A stretch of 64,000 nt of DNA, taken from contig MCFE01000418.1 in NCBI GenBank assembly GCA_002104905.1, forward strand, positions 1 to 64,000. Reading direction: 5' to 3'. A program made the translations under genes and the position numbers. Position 1 is the stretch's first letter; each line of letters begins with the position of its first letter. The DNA is from Basidiobolus meristosporus CBS 931.73. Its lineage: Eukaryota; Basidiobolomycota; Basidiobolomycetes; Basidiobolales; Basidiobolaceae. Of this stretch, positions 56,029 through 64,000 are shown in pieces. The notes below the pieces were generated by a model, which had not been told where the DNA came from, did not search any database, and was given only the letters and a program-made list of their open reading frames with translations.

Positions 56029-57110
56029 AAATGATGTCTAAAATATATGTATGTATTGCTGACATCAAAAGCTAGATTTCTACCAAATTGAATACATCCT
56101 TGATGGTCTTGAAATAATGTAATTTTGTCTTTGGGCACAAGCTCGAATCTCTGAAGACCTTTCTTAGCCACCTTGCTTCTTTTGTAGCTTCACATATGGC
56201 CATATACTCTGCCTCTGTGATGAAAAGTGCTACAGTTAGCTGCTTGAATTTAATGAGATTGCTCATATGCAGCAAAGAATGGTATATCCAACAGTGGATA
56301 TTCTGTCTTCCAAGTTTTGTCCCTAATCTGCACCATGGTATCCCAAATAATCCTTCACAGAGTTGCTATAAGTGCACTTTGAGCAGATATTAGTAGTTCC
56401 TTTAAAGTATCTAAGAACCTGCCTAACTGCTGCAGTATGATCAGAACAATAGTTCTGATTATGTTGGCTGGCAACTCCAACTGATTATGAGATATCTGAG
56501 CATGTGCCTAGTATGGTATACTTCACACCACCAGCAATTGACTGTTAAGAAAAGTTTGGGATGTCAGGTGATAACAAGCTCTCCTGACTTGGTTGAGTTT
56601 TGACCAAGTTAAGGTATGACTTCAACAGGATAGCTGTCAGTTTGCAGCCTTCCATTTGGTGCTTCTTAAGTATACTTGGAGCATACTTGAACTGGCTTAG
56701 GGTGATATTCTAGGTACTCATGTCTATGGAGAACTGTATCCCTAAGTAGTAACTGAGCTCTCCTAGATTGTACATTCTGAACTCCTTACATATGCTGGTT
56801 TAGCCTCTTCCAACGTTTTTTGGTTTATGGAGGATACAATAAGATCATCGGCACACAAAGCTAATAGGAGTAGATTTGCTCTCTCTGACTTAAAATAGAC
56901 ACTATAGTCAGTAGTACTTCTTTGGAAACACAAGGAATCTAACTAGCAATCTATTTTGCAATTCCAAACTCCTGATGATTGATTGAGACCACATAGAGAC
57001 TTCTTGAGCTTGCAAATTAGATGAATATTATCTATGTCTACAAACCCATCAGGCTGGCTTATGTACATGACCTGATCAAGTTCCCCATTCCAAGTTTCTC
57101 AAAATTGACA
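56029..57110 (-). pseudogene. Truncated copia C pol: RT and RNase H remnants
   Basis: Minus-strand pieces match the 3' half of copia pol. Near 57040-57090 is the QPDGFVD and ICKLKK region. RT thumb segments follow. RNase H is at 56072-56275 (VALFITEAEYMAICEATKEA) and then KDKITLFQDHQGCI. Numerous stops. Homology is lost at about 57110, so gag, protease and integrase are gone. Confidence 0.8.
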
Positions 57111-57399
57111 ACTCTCAATATCTCTGTTGTTAGCTGATGGGCAGGCAAGCAAACAAAATCTCCAGGAGGAGACTAGGCCAACTAGCATCCATACCAAATT
57201 TGGTAATTAGCTGCCCATTACTTCCATCAAAAATTGCATTTGAAATTTTGAACCAAAAACACCAGCTGAATACCATCAAAATACCATTTTAAAACCAGCA
57301 GAATACCAGCTGAAAATTAGATGAGTTCCAAGTTTGAGATCTCTCATAGAGACAGGGATATCTTGATCCTGTGAAGTGGTAACAAAAGCTACTAAAGCT

Positions 57400-58515
57400 C
57401 AAAATCAGGAAGCCAAATAAGAGTTTTAGATCTTTTGAGTAAAGGATCCACCCAATCTTAGTTTTTTATGTAACAATGCACTGAGTTGAATGAAATTCCT
57501 CTTGAGAGAAGCAAAAGTTGCGGGGCATTGAGGGCATTGCATATTGTAAGTAATGCTTGTCTACTCAACCTTTATTACAGCAAAAGTTTGGAAACTTGCT
57601 GTCAGGGAAAGGGGTATGGTCCTGTAAGTGACTTTTCCAAAGTGCAAGCAGGTGGTCAGGGGCCATATTTTTGGGTGTTTCTGCTTTCAGTAACATTCTA
57701 GCTAGATCCACAACTAGAGGAGAGTTGGGCAGGATATGCCAACAGGAAGGCTTATGGTAGTGCTGCTGATAAAGCCATTGTTTAACTGTAAGGCTAGTGA
57801 GCTGTTGGGGCTTTGCAAGGAAGGAAGCTCTACAGAGTATTATGCTGAATTGATATATGTATATCCCAAAGTCTCTTTCAGTGAAAGTACATAAGGAGAT
57901 TCAGGCAAATCATGGACTAGGGTCCTAATACACTGATTGAGGAACTTCTCTAAATGATGGAAATCACAAGTTGAGAGAGAAAGGAGTTGGACACCAAGCT
58001 CAAATACTGGATATTGCACTCCTTCAGAAGCAGGGAGATTTTCTGGACTGGGGTAAACGTACTTACAGCAATGAGAAGCCTTTATGAAGCCTGCCTGGCA
58101 ATGGTACTACACTTTGACAAGTGCAACTTTGCCTTGACACCATGATGATGCAGAGGAAAGCCAAGATATAGAGCACTTTACTTAGGCTCAATGAGGGGAC
58201 CTTTGAGCAGTAACTGAGCAGCCTAGTGGGATTATCTTTGGGATGAAAAGGCTAGGATGCATTTCTGACAAGTATGCTCATTGATGGCTGTATCTTATAT
58301 AGGAGAAGCAGTAGATATGCTGATGTCATAAGTACAAAGAGTCAGTAGGCTCTGAGGGATGGCACATACTAGAAGTGGGAAATCATGTAAAAAGATGAAA
58401 AAGAGCAGGGGCCCTAGTACTGTCCATTAAGCCACACCACTGGGCACAAGATAGCACTCAGAGGAGTATTTGGGGTGCAGGATGGAGGTAGCATTATGAG
58501 GGAACAATGAGCACA
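57400..58515 (-). pseudogene. LINE-like reverse transcriptase remnant
   Basis: Read on the minus strand across frames, bases 58300-58470 give VLGPLLFFIFLHDFP. This matches the LGPLLF.IYINDLP block of LINE RTs. CTYDISISTAS follows, where F-A-D-D is expected, and then a YLGFPL-like block near 58130-58160, as in fungal LINE RTs. The catalytic Asp pair is not intact in what I can read. Heavy decay. Borders are estimates. Confidence 0.4.
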
Positions 58516-58541
58516 TAAGCAGTGTCACAGCAGGAGAAGAG

Positions 58542-60376
58542 ACCCTATGAAAAATAATTTGGTTCCACAGGTGGATCCAATTTGGATCAGCTGTCAGGAT
58601 CTTGTTTGGAGACCACTATAATACCAACAGCTTGGAATTAGTGAATCTCTTGACAATCTTACAATGTGATCACAACAGTGTTTTGCTAATTTTACTGCCA
58701 AATGAAGTTATTAAACTTGACAGGGTTTAATTGGAGCTGTGACAATAATCATGTTGCATTGTTGCAGTCTCAATGCACTCTACAACCAATTTAAATGGAT
58801 CTAACTGGCCAGGTCATCCAATTTCCTTATATGGCAAAAAACTTGACAGTATTTTGATGGCCTCACAGTGAGTTTCTGATGGCATTATCATAGCTATATG
58901 GCAGCTTACAGCTAGTTCTGTATTTTGCTACTGTGCCAATTTACCAAATGGTATTTCCTTTATCTACCTTTCCTTGTGCAATTCATATATCTCACTGTAG
59001 GATCACCCCTCTTTATTTGCTTACCCACTACTACCTTGGGTGTTCCACATATAGTTGAATCAAAAAAAACTATGGCCTCCTGCTTACTAACCTCTACAAA
59101 TGCACACACCTGCCAAAATTGACATACTTCTATCACCTCAACTTTAAAGCTTTATAGTGTGATACTTGCATAGTTACCATATACCTTGTACTGCCAGTAA
59201 CATTTACATCTTACAAACATATGCTTAGTTGTCACCACTTCTGCAATGAATACCTCCTGAATATCTGCAAAGAACTTCTTGGTATTTAGCCAATATATTC
59301 CTTCTCCCTGCTGGATTCTAGTCACCCTTATAGGTGTGCTCTAGCTTTTGCTTGTGTGAATTCCCTATTGAATGGTGTAGAAGTTAACATGTGACCATGA
59401 AAAATGCGGCATACCTTGATAGAGCTTTCCTAATAGAAATTAGTTGCTTGTGGCACCCAACCCAACTTTGCATTACTTAACTGCTTACCCATGCATTGGG
59501 GCTGCTTAGCTTCTTTATGCCATAGACATAGGTGTCTCTATGTGCACATCTGTTCTCAGTACTTTCCAACTCTTCCTGGCTGTCCTCCATGTGCCAGCTC
59601 ATTACATCCACAATGGACTTGAAGGTAATATTCATGATGAGATTGGGATATGGTAGTACCTGCAACTTGACTCATCTTCCATCTCTCCACGCATCTGCTC
59701 CATAGGAAACTCCCAAAAGGTGAAGCAAGGCCCAATATTCTCCACACACCAAGCAAGACAGAGTAGAGAATGGATACAGTGGTGGCAGAGATCTACATGT
59801 TCAGCTTTATGTTTGTAGTATAGCTGCTCAAATCCTGTTACAACTCCTTGCACAGCAGCTGTAGATGTGTCAAGTAGGCATTGGTGATCTGCTTCTGAAT
59901 AAATATTCCTAAAATGTCCACATTTGACTCCCAATGCTTCCAGTGTACTCTTGGTAGGAGTGGCTTTAGAACACAACTTGAATAAATACACATCCAGTTC
60001 ATCCAATCTTTACATTTGTATTATTGCATATGCATATAAATATTGATTGGAGCCCAAGAGAGGTACTTAGGGTAGTGGATACTCTGTAATATCTTGTCAA
60101 TTCTTTCAAATTTCCCTGGTATCTCAAAGGGCTCATTTAGCTTGAAATGGCCCATGTACTACTTGGTCATCAGTATAGGTATATTGTAGAAAAGCAAACA
60201 CATTGCACTCAGTGGAAAGCTTTTCCTCCAATAGATACCTTCTATCTTACATATCTCTGGTTTCTAATTGATTCCATATTCCAGCCAATGGCTTATAGCT
60301 TGTCAACTTTGCTGCAATTGCATGCTGACTTCTGTACATTCTCTCTGTGGGAAGATGATGTTCTCAGCGTTGGTAT
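58542..60376 (-). pseudogene. Tnp2-like transposon remnant (copy D)
   Basis: Minus-strand match to copy B. It starts at the shared terminus (ACCCTATGAAAAATAATTTGG at 58542). The non-coding tail and Cys-rich region follow. Then come KSIVDVMSWHMEDS, FWEFPMEQMRGE (59690-59730), WKHWE-type and HLPKYF-type segments up to about 60370. It is cut by the copia C LTR at 60377. Several stops. The 5' half is missing. Confidence 0.72.
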
Positions 60377-60725
60377 TGTTGTAAAGATTCGTAATTCCAC
60401 CTAAATATTCACCTAACTTAGTCACTTAGATCATCACCTTCAAATCCTAGAGAATACTGACCAAATTCCTTGTCGGGATTTACTTTGAATATTTTCACCA
60501 AAATACCAGGTACCCAGAACATGAAAATTTGATAAGTTGTCCAAACAGCCCCAAACTTTGCACACATGTTCTTGGGACCTTCCTTAACCTATTCTACGTG
60601 TTTGTAATGTCAAGATCAGGTAAAAGTATAAATACTACTTTTACATTCAATATATCATTAAGTGAAAACCACATAATCTACTTGTTCTCCCAATCACTTC
60701 CAATATCTCCAAGACTCTTACAACA
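60377..60725 (+). repeat. 5' LTR of copia C
   Basis: 349 bp, TG...CA termini. It has an internal TATAAATA at about 60631. The same length as the nested solo LTR at 27515-27863. Confidence 0.93.
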
Positions 60726-60738
60726 GGTTATGAGCCCC
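60726..60738 (+). promoter_or_regulatory. Primer-binding site of copia C, half-tRNA(iMet) type
   Basis: GGTTATGAGCCCC immediately follows the LTR, identical to the site of copia A. The ATG inside it (60730) is in frame with gag. Confidence 0.8.
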
Positions 60739-62067
60739 AAGCTGTCACTCTCTGCAATGTCTACTACTGCTATTACTGGAATTTTTCCCTCTGCTGAAAA
60801 GTTGGATGGATCTAACTACCAAGTGTGGAAGGTGAAGATGAAGATGCTGCTACAAGAAAGAGGCCTTTGGGATATTGTCATGGGAGAAGAATGCCCTCCT
60901 AAAAACGTGGGAGAGGAAGCCTTAAAGTACCAGAAGAAAGAACAAAGTGCCTTTAACTGCATTTGCCTTAATGTCAAGGACAAATTGCTAATTCAATGCT
61001 CAAGAGCAAAAACGGCAAAGAATGCCTGGAAGGCACTAGAAGACACCTACCAATCATGTTCAGCTGCCAAGAAAATGTATCTGAGAAGAAAATTCTTTAC
61101 TACAAAGATGCTGCCAGGAGAAGAAATGAGAAATCTAATTAACAGAATTACCCTGCTGGTAGATGAGATGGAATCTGTGGGCGTACCAACTCCTGATGAG
61201 GATGTGATAGTTACCATCCTGAATAGCCTGACAGACAAGTTTCAGGGCCTTGTATTAGCCCTAGAGTCCAGAACTGAAGATTTGACCTTAAATTACGTAT
61301 ATGGAAGGCTCCTGGATGAAGAATTAAGAAAATCAAGCGCCAATAAGAAGGAAGAAGAAAATGCTTTAATAAGCAATGATAACCAACAAAGGAGGTACCC
61401 AAGACCCTACAAAGGCAACAGCAACCTATTTTGCAACTACTGCAAAAGGAAAGAACACACATCAGACTGGTGTTTCACAAAGAGAGATTATCAGCAAAAG
61501 AAGCCTGAATATGGAAATGCTGCAACAACTGAAGATAGACTATTCATATCTGCACTAAATATGACCACAAACAAGGATTCTCAGACGTGGTATATTGACT
61601 CTGGAGCTTCTCAACACTTTACACACCAAAAAAAACTTTTTACCCAATATCATGAAATTCCAATTAAGAAGGTTTTCATGGGTGACGATAGAACACTTGA
61701 TGCAGTGGGAGAAGGAACTATCCAAGTAAACCTTAGAAGCAGTGAAGGAAGCCTTACACTGACCTTTAAAGAAGTACTCTATGTACCAGAAATAGCCAAG
61801 AACCTACTCTCTGTAAGCAAGGCCACAGCAGAAGGACTCAGTTTCAGTTTTGACAATTCTGGATGCAGGATCACTGATCAAAATGGTGCTCATATTGCTT
61901 TGGGCATCAGAGATCAGAATCTATACAAGTTGACTTATATTCCATCATATCTGGAAGCCAATATAAGTAACTTAAATGAAGAAACACCAATGCTTTGGCA
62001 CAGGAGATTTGGACACATCAATTTTGATTATTTGCGTAAAATGATCAAAGATCAGCTAATTTCTTGA
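60730..62067 (+). CDS. Copia C gag, protease and start of integrase
   Basis: Open from the ATG inside the primer site (60730; a second in-frame Met at 60757 starts MSTTAITGIFPSAEKLDGSN) to TGA at 62065-62067. Gag has the UBN2-type pattern (NYQVWKVKMKMLLQERGLWD). A zinc knuckle, CNYCKRKEHTSDWC, is at about 61432. The protease DSGASQHFTHQ is at about 61597. The GAG-pre-integrase ends in MLWHRRFGHINFDYL. The frame continues beyond the TGA, so this is the first part of a gag-pol polyprotein interrupted by one nonsense codon. The open frame also extends upstream into the LTR to 60529, but that part lies outside the transcript unit expected for gag. Confidence 0.9.
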   Translation: MSPKLSLSAMSTTAITGIFPSAEKLDGSNYQVWKVKMKMLLQERGLWDIVMGEECPPKNVGEEALKYQKKEQSAFNCICLNVKDKLLIQCSRAKTAKNAWKALEDTYQSCSAAKKMYLRRKFFTTKMLPGEEMRNLINRITLLVDEMESVGVPTPDEDVIVTILNSLTDKFQGLVLALESRTEDLTLNYVYGRLLDEELRKSSANKKEEENALISNDNQQRRYPRPYKGNSNLFCNYCKRKEHTSDWCFTKRDYQQKKPEYGNAATTEDRLFISALNMTTNKDSQTWYIDSGASQHFTHQKKLFTQYHEIPIKKVFMGDDRTLDAVGEGTIQVNLRSSEGSLTLTFKEVLYVPEIAKNLLSVSKATAEGLSFSFDNSGCRITDQNGAHIALGIRDQNLYKLTYIPSYLEANISNLNEETPMLWHRRFGHINFDYLRKMIKDQLIS

Positions 62068-64000
62068 GTGAAAATTGATCCCCCAGCTATTTTGGAGCAC
62101 TGTGAAGCCTGCATATATGGGAAACAAGTCAGACAACCATTCAAGAGCTCTGGGTTAATCAAAACTAAGAAAAAATTAGATCTAATTCACTCAGATCTGT
62201 GTGGACCTATGCAAAATTTATCCTTAGGCAGGATGAAGTATTTAATCACTTTTATTGATGATTATACAAGATACACATGGGTCTACTTCATGGAGAGAAA
62301 GGAAGAAGCTCTGTCTAAGTTCAGGGAGTTTAAAGCCATGGTGGAGAGAGAAACTGGGGAAAAAATCAAGAAAATACGCTCTGACAATGGTGGAGAATAT
62401 ACCTCAAAACTCTTCATCCACTTCTGCAAAATTCATGGGATAAAGCAAGAGACTACTGTACCATACTCCCCACAGCAAAATGGAGTAGCAGAACGAGCTA
62501 ACAGATCAATAATTGATATGGCAAGATCTATGATCCATGATCAAAAATTATCCTATGATTTTTGGGCGGAATCAGTTGCCACTGCTGTATATCTTAAAAA
62601 TAGGAGTTATAACAGAATACTTCGTGATTCTACTCCATTTGAAGCATGGTATGGATACAGACCAAGTGCAGAACATCTAAGAATATTTGGGTGTACAGCA
62701 TATGCCAAAAAACTGGCCGGAAATCAGTCAAAATTTGAGCCAAAAAGTGTAAAATGCATATTTTTGGGCTACTGCAATGAGAGTAAGGCATACAGACTCT
62801 ACAATACCAAAGCAAAGAAGCTGATCAAGTCCAGGGATGTGTTGTTTGATGAAAATTCAAAATTTTCACAAAAAATGACATCAGATGATGACAAAAATTT
62901 GATCTCAAGTCCACCAATTGTCAGGATTGAATCAGAGCAAAACAATGAAAATTTTTTCACTCCAGAGGACTCTACAACCGTGGTTCAGCCAGAATCAGTG
63001 CCCAGGAATATCCCAGAAGTGATCATTCCAGTATTAAATGCCCGGAGATCCAATCGGACAAGAAATAGCCCAAATTGCTATATCAATGAGGGTACAAACT
63101 TAGCCTATGCCTATTCAGTCCATATTGATGAACCCCAGACTGTAAAAGAGGCCCTAAATAGCCCTCAGACGAAGTTTTGGAGATCTGCAATGACTGAGGA
63201 ATATCAGGCCCTGATGGAAAATCAAACTTGGGACTTAGTCAAATTACCAATCAACCGAAAATCAATTGGATGCAGATGGGTCTTTAAGACAAAATACAAG
63301 GCTGATGGTACAATTGAAAGATACAAAGCAAGACTTGTAGCCAAAGGATACTCTCAAACAAAAGGACTTGACTATACTGAGACCTTTGCACCGGTAGCCA
63401 AGTTTAGTTCCATCAGATTAATATTGGCTATTGCAGCCAAATATAAGTTTTTTATTCATCAAATGGATGTAAAAACTGCATTTTTGAATGGAGAACTTGA
63501 TGAGGACGTGTATATGGACCAGCCTGATGGGTTGGTTGACCAAAATAACCCCCATTTGGTCTGCAAGCTTAAAAAGCCACTATATGGTCTCAAACAATCA
63601 CCAAGAGCCTGGAATTGCAAGATAGATTCTTATTTGGAATTGTTGAGTTTCAAAAGGAGTAATGCTGACTATAGTATATACTATAAGCCAGATAGAGCAA
63701 ATCCAGTTCTATTAGCTCTATATGTGGATGATCTTATTATAGCCACCAATAACCTAGAAACACTGGAAGAGACTAAATCCAGCCTATCTAAGGAGTTCAA
63801 GATGTCTGATTTAGGAGAACTTAGTTACTACTTAGGGATTAAGTTCTCCATAGACAGAAGCACCCAGACTATTACCCTAAGCCAATCCAAGTATATTCAA
63901 GATATACTAAAGAAGTACAAAATGGAAGACTGTAAACCGACAGCTACCCCAATGGAGACAAACCTTAACTTGGTCAAAACTCAACCAAATCAAGAGAGCT
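62068..64000 (+). CDS. Copia C integrase, RT and start of RNase H linker (partial, runs off the window)
   Basis: Same frame as the gag part, with no further stop to base 64000. It contains the integrase zinc ligands CEACIYGKQ, catalytic Asp in HSDLCGPM, Asp in SDNGGEYTS, and Glu in PQQNGVAERANRS. GCTAYAKK and FLGYCNESKAYR follow. RT has WDLVKLP, GCRWVFKTK, GYSQTKGLDYTETFAPVAKF, QMDVKTAFLNGELD, YGLKQSPRAW and YVDDLIIA. YYLGIKF, SQSKYIQDILKK and ATPMET lie near the edge. All RT and integrase catalytic acids are present. A programmed gag-pol switch is not expected in copia elements, so the TGA just upstream is probably a disabling mutation. Confidence 0.92.
   Translation, partial: MKIDPPAILEHCEACIYGKQVRQPFKSSGLIKTKKKLDLIHSDLCGPMQNLSLGRMKYLITFIDDYTRYTWVYFMERKEEALSKFREFKAMVERETGEKIKKIRSDNGGEYTSKLFIHFCKIHGIKQETTVPYSPQQNGVAERANRSIIDMARSMIHDQKLSYDFWAESVATAVYLKNRSYNRILRDSTPFEAWYGYRPSAEHLRIFGCTAYAKKLAGNQSKFEPKSVKCIFLGYCNESKAYRLYNTKAKKLIKSRDVLFDENSKFSQKMTSDDDKNLISSPPIVRIESEQNNENFFTPEDSTTVVQPESVPRNIPEVIIPVLNARRSNRTRNSPNCYINEGTNLAYAYSVHIDEPQTVKEALNSPQTKFWRSAMTEEYQALMENQTWDLVKLPINRKSIGCRWVFKTKYKADGTIERYKARLVAKGYSQTKGLDYTETFAPVAKFSSIRLILAIAAKYKFFIHQMDVKTAFLNGELDEDVYMDQPDGLVDQNNPHLVCKLKKPLYGLKQSPRAWNCKIDSYLELLSFKRSNADYSIYYKPDRANPVLLALYVDDLIIATNNLETLEETKSSLSKEFKMSDLGELSYYLGIKFSIDRSTQTITLSQSKYIQDILKKYKMEDCKPTATPMETNLNLVKTQPNQES

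Larger units (their letters stand above)
60377..64000 (+). mobile_element. Copia C retrotransposon, incomplete at the window edge
   Basis: A 349-bp 5' LTR (60377-60725, TGTTGTAAAG...TTACAACA) is followed by the GGTTATGAGCCCC primer site and a long gag-pol frame that is open to the end of the window except for one TGA. The 3' LTR lies outside. It differs from copia A in LTR sequence and in gag, so it is a separate family, also represented here by three solo or orphan LTRs. Confidence 0.93.

Noticed and set aside
60529-60729. Upstream extension of the copia C gag frame into the LTR
   Set aside because: Lies within the LTR R/U5 region. The family starts gag after the primer site.

Overview
The window looks like nuclear DNA of a filamentous or early-diverging fungus. 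Genes carry many short introns (about 50-75 nt, GT-AG with CTAAC/CTGAC-like branch sites). The gene set is eukaryotic (mitochondrial PDH E1-beta, ribosomal protein eS26, PI-PLC, NudE, muskelin, PUS3-type pseudouridine synthase, a DUF1764 protein). The repeats (Ty1/copia, Ty3/gypsy, Tnp2-type and Harbinger/IS5-type DNA transposons, a LINE-like fragment) are families common in Mucoromycota and Basidiomycota. I cannot fix the phylum from sequence alone.

The layout is three blocks. Positions 1-31.87 kb are AT-rich, CpG-poor nested transposons: Tnp2-like remnants; a near-intact copia element (2292-6977) inside a gypsy LTR; a solo copia LTR (8220-8590); an old copia copy (10358-14821) carrying a 729-bp foldback element; a gypsy element (16145 to about 24040) split by a 3402-bp Harbinger/IS5-like transposon (19490-22891); more Tnp2-like copies with nested solo LTRs; and a 1053-bp solo-LTR-like insertion. 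Positions 31.87-55.2 kb are a CpG-rich gene island. Positions 55.2-64 kb return to transposons, ending in a copia element that runs off the window.

The island begins with three related glycine-rich secreted proteins (32449-33057 +, 33589-34182 -, 34478-34891 +). Then follow PDH E1-beta (-), a low-complexity secreted protein (-), a 13-exon phosphoinositide phospholipase C (-), an HPGD-like short-chain dehydrogenase (+), NudE (+), a 15-exon muskelin (-), PUS3 (-), a DUF1764 protein (-), a protein with a reverse-transcriptase-type zinc-binding domain (-), a two-exon hypothetical (-), eS26 (-) and a small secreted protein (-). Exon models were built by hand from splice signals, frame continuity and family conservation.

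The least explained items are the glycine-rich secreted cluster, the transposon-borne 377-aa ORF at 20916-22049, and the link between the foldback element and the 3.4-kb transposon through shared terminal repeats. The housekeeping genes show no operon-like functional grouping. The transposon blocks show layered insertion, with exact target-site duplications that allow relative dating.
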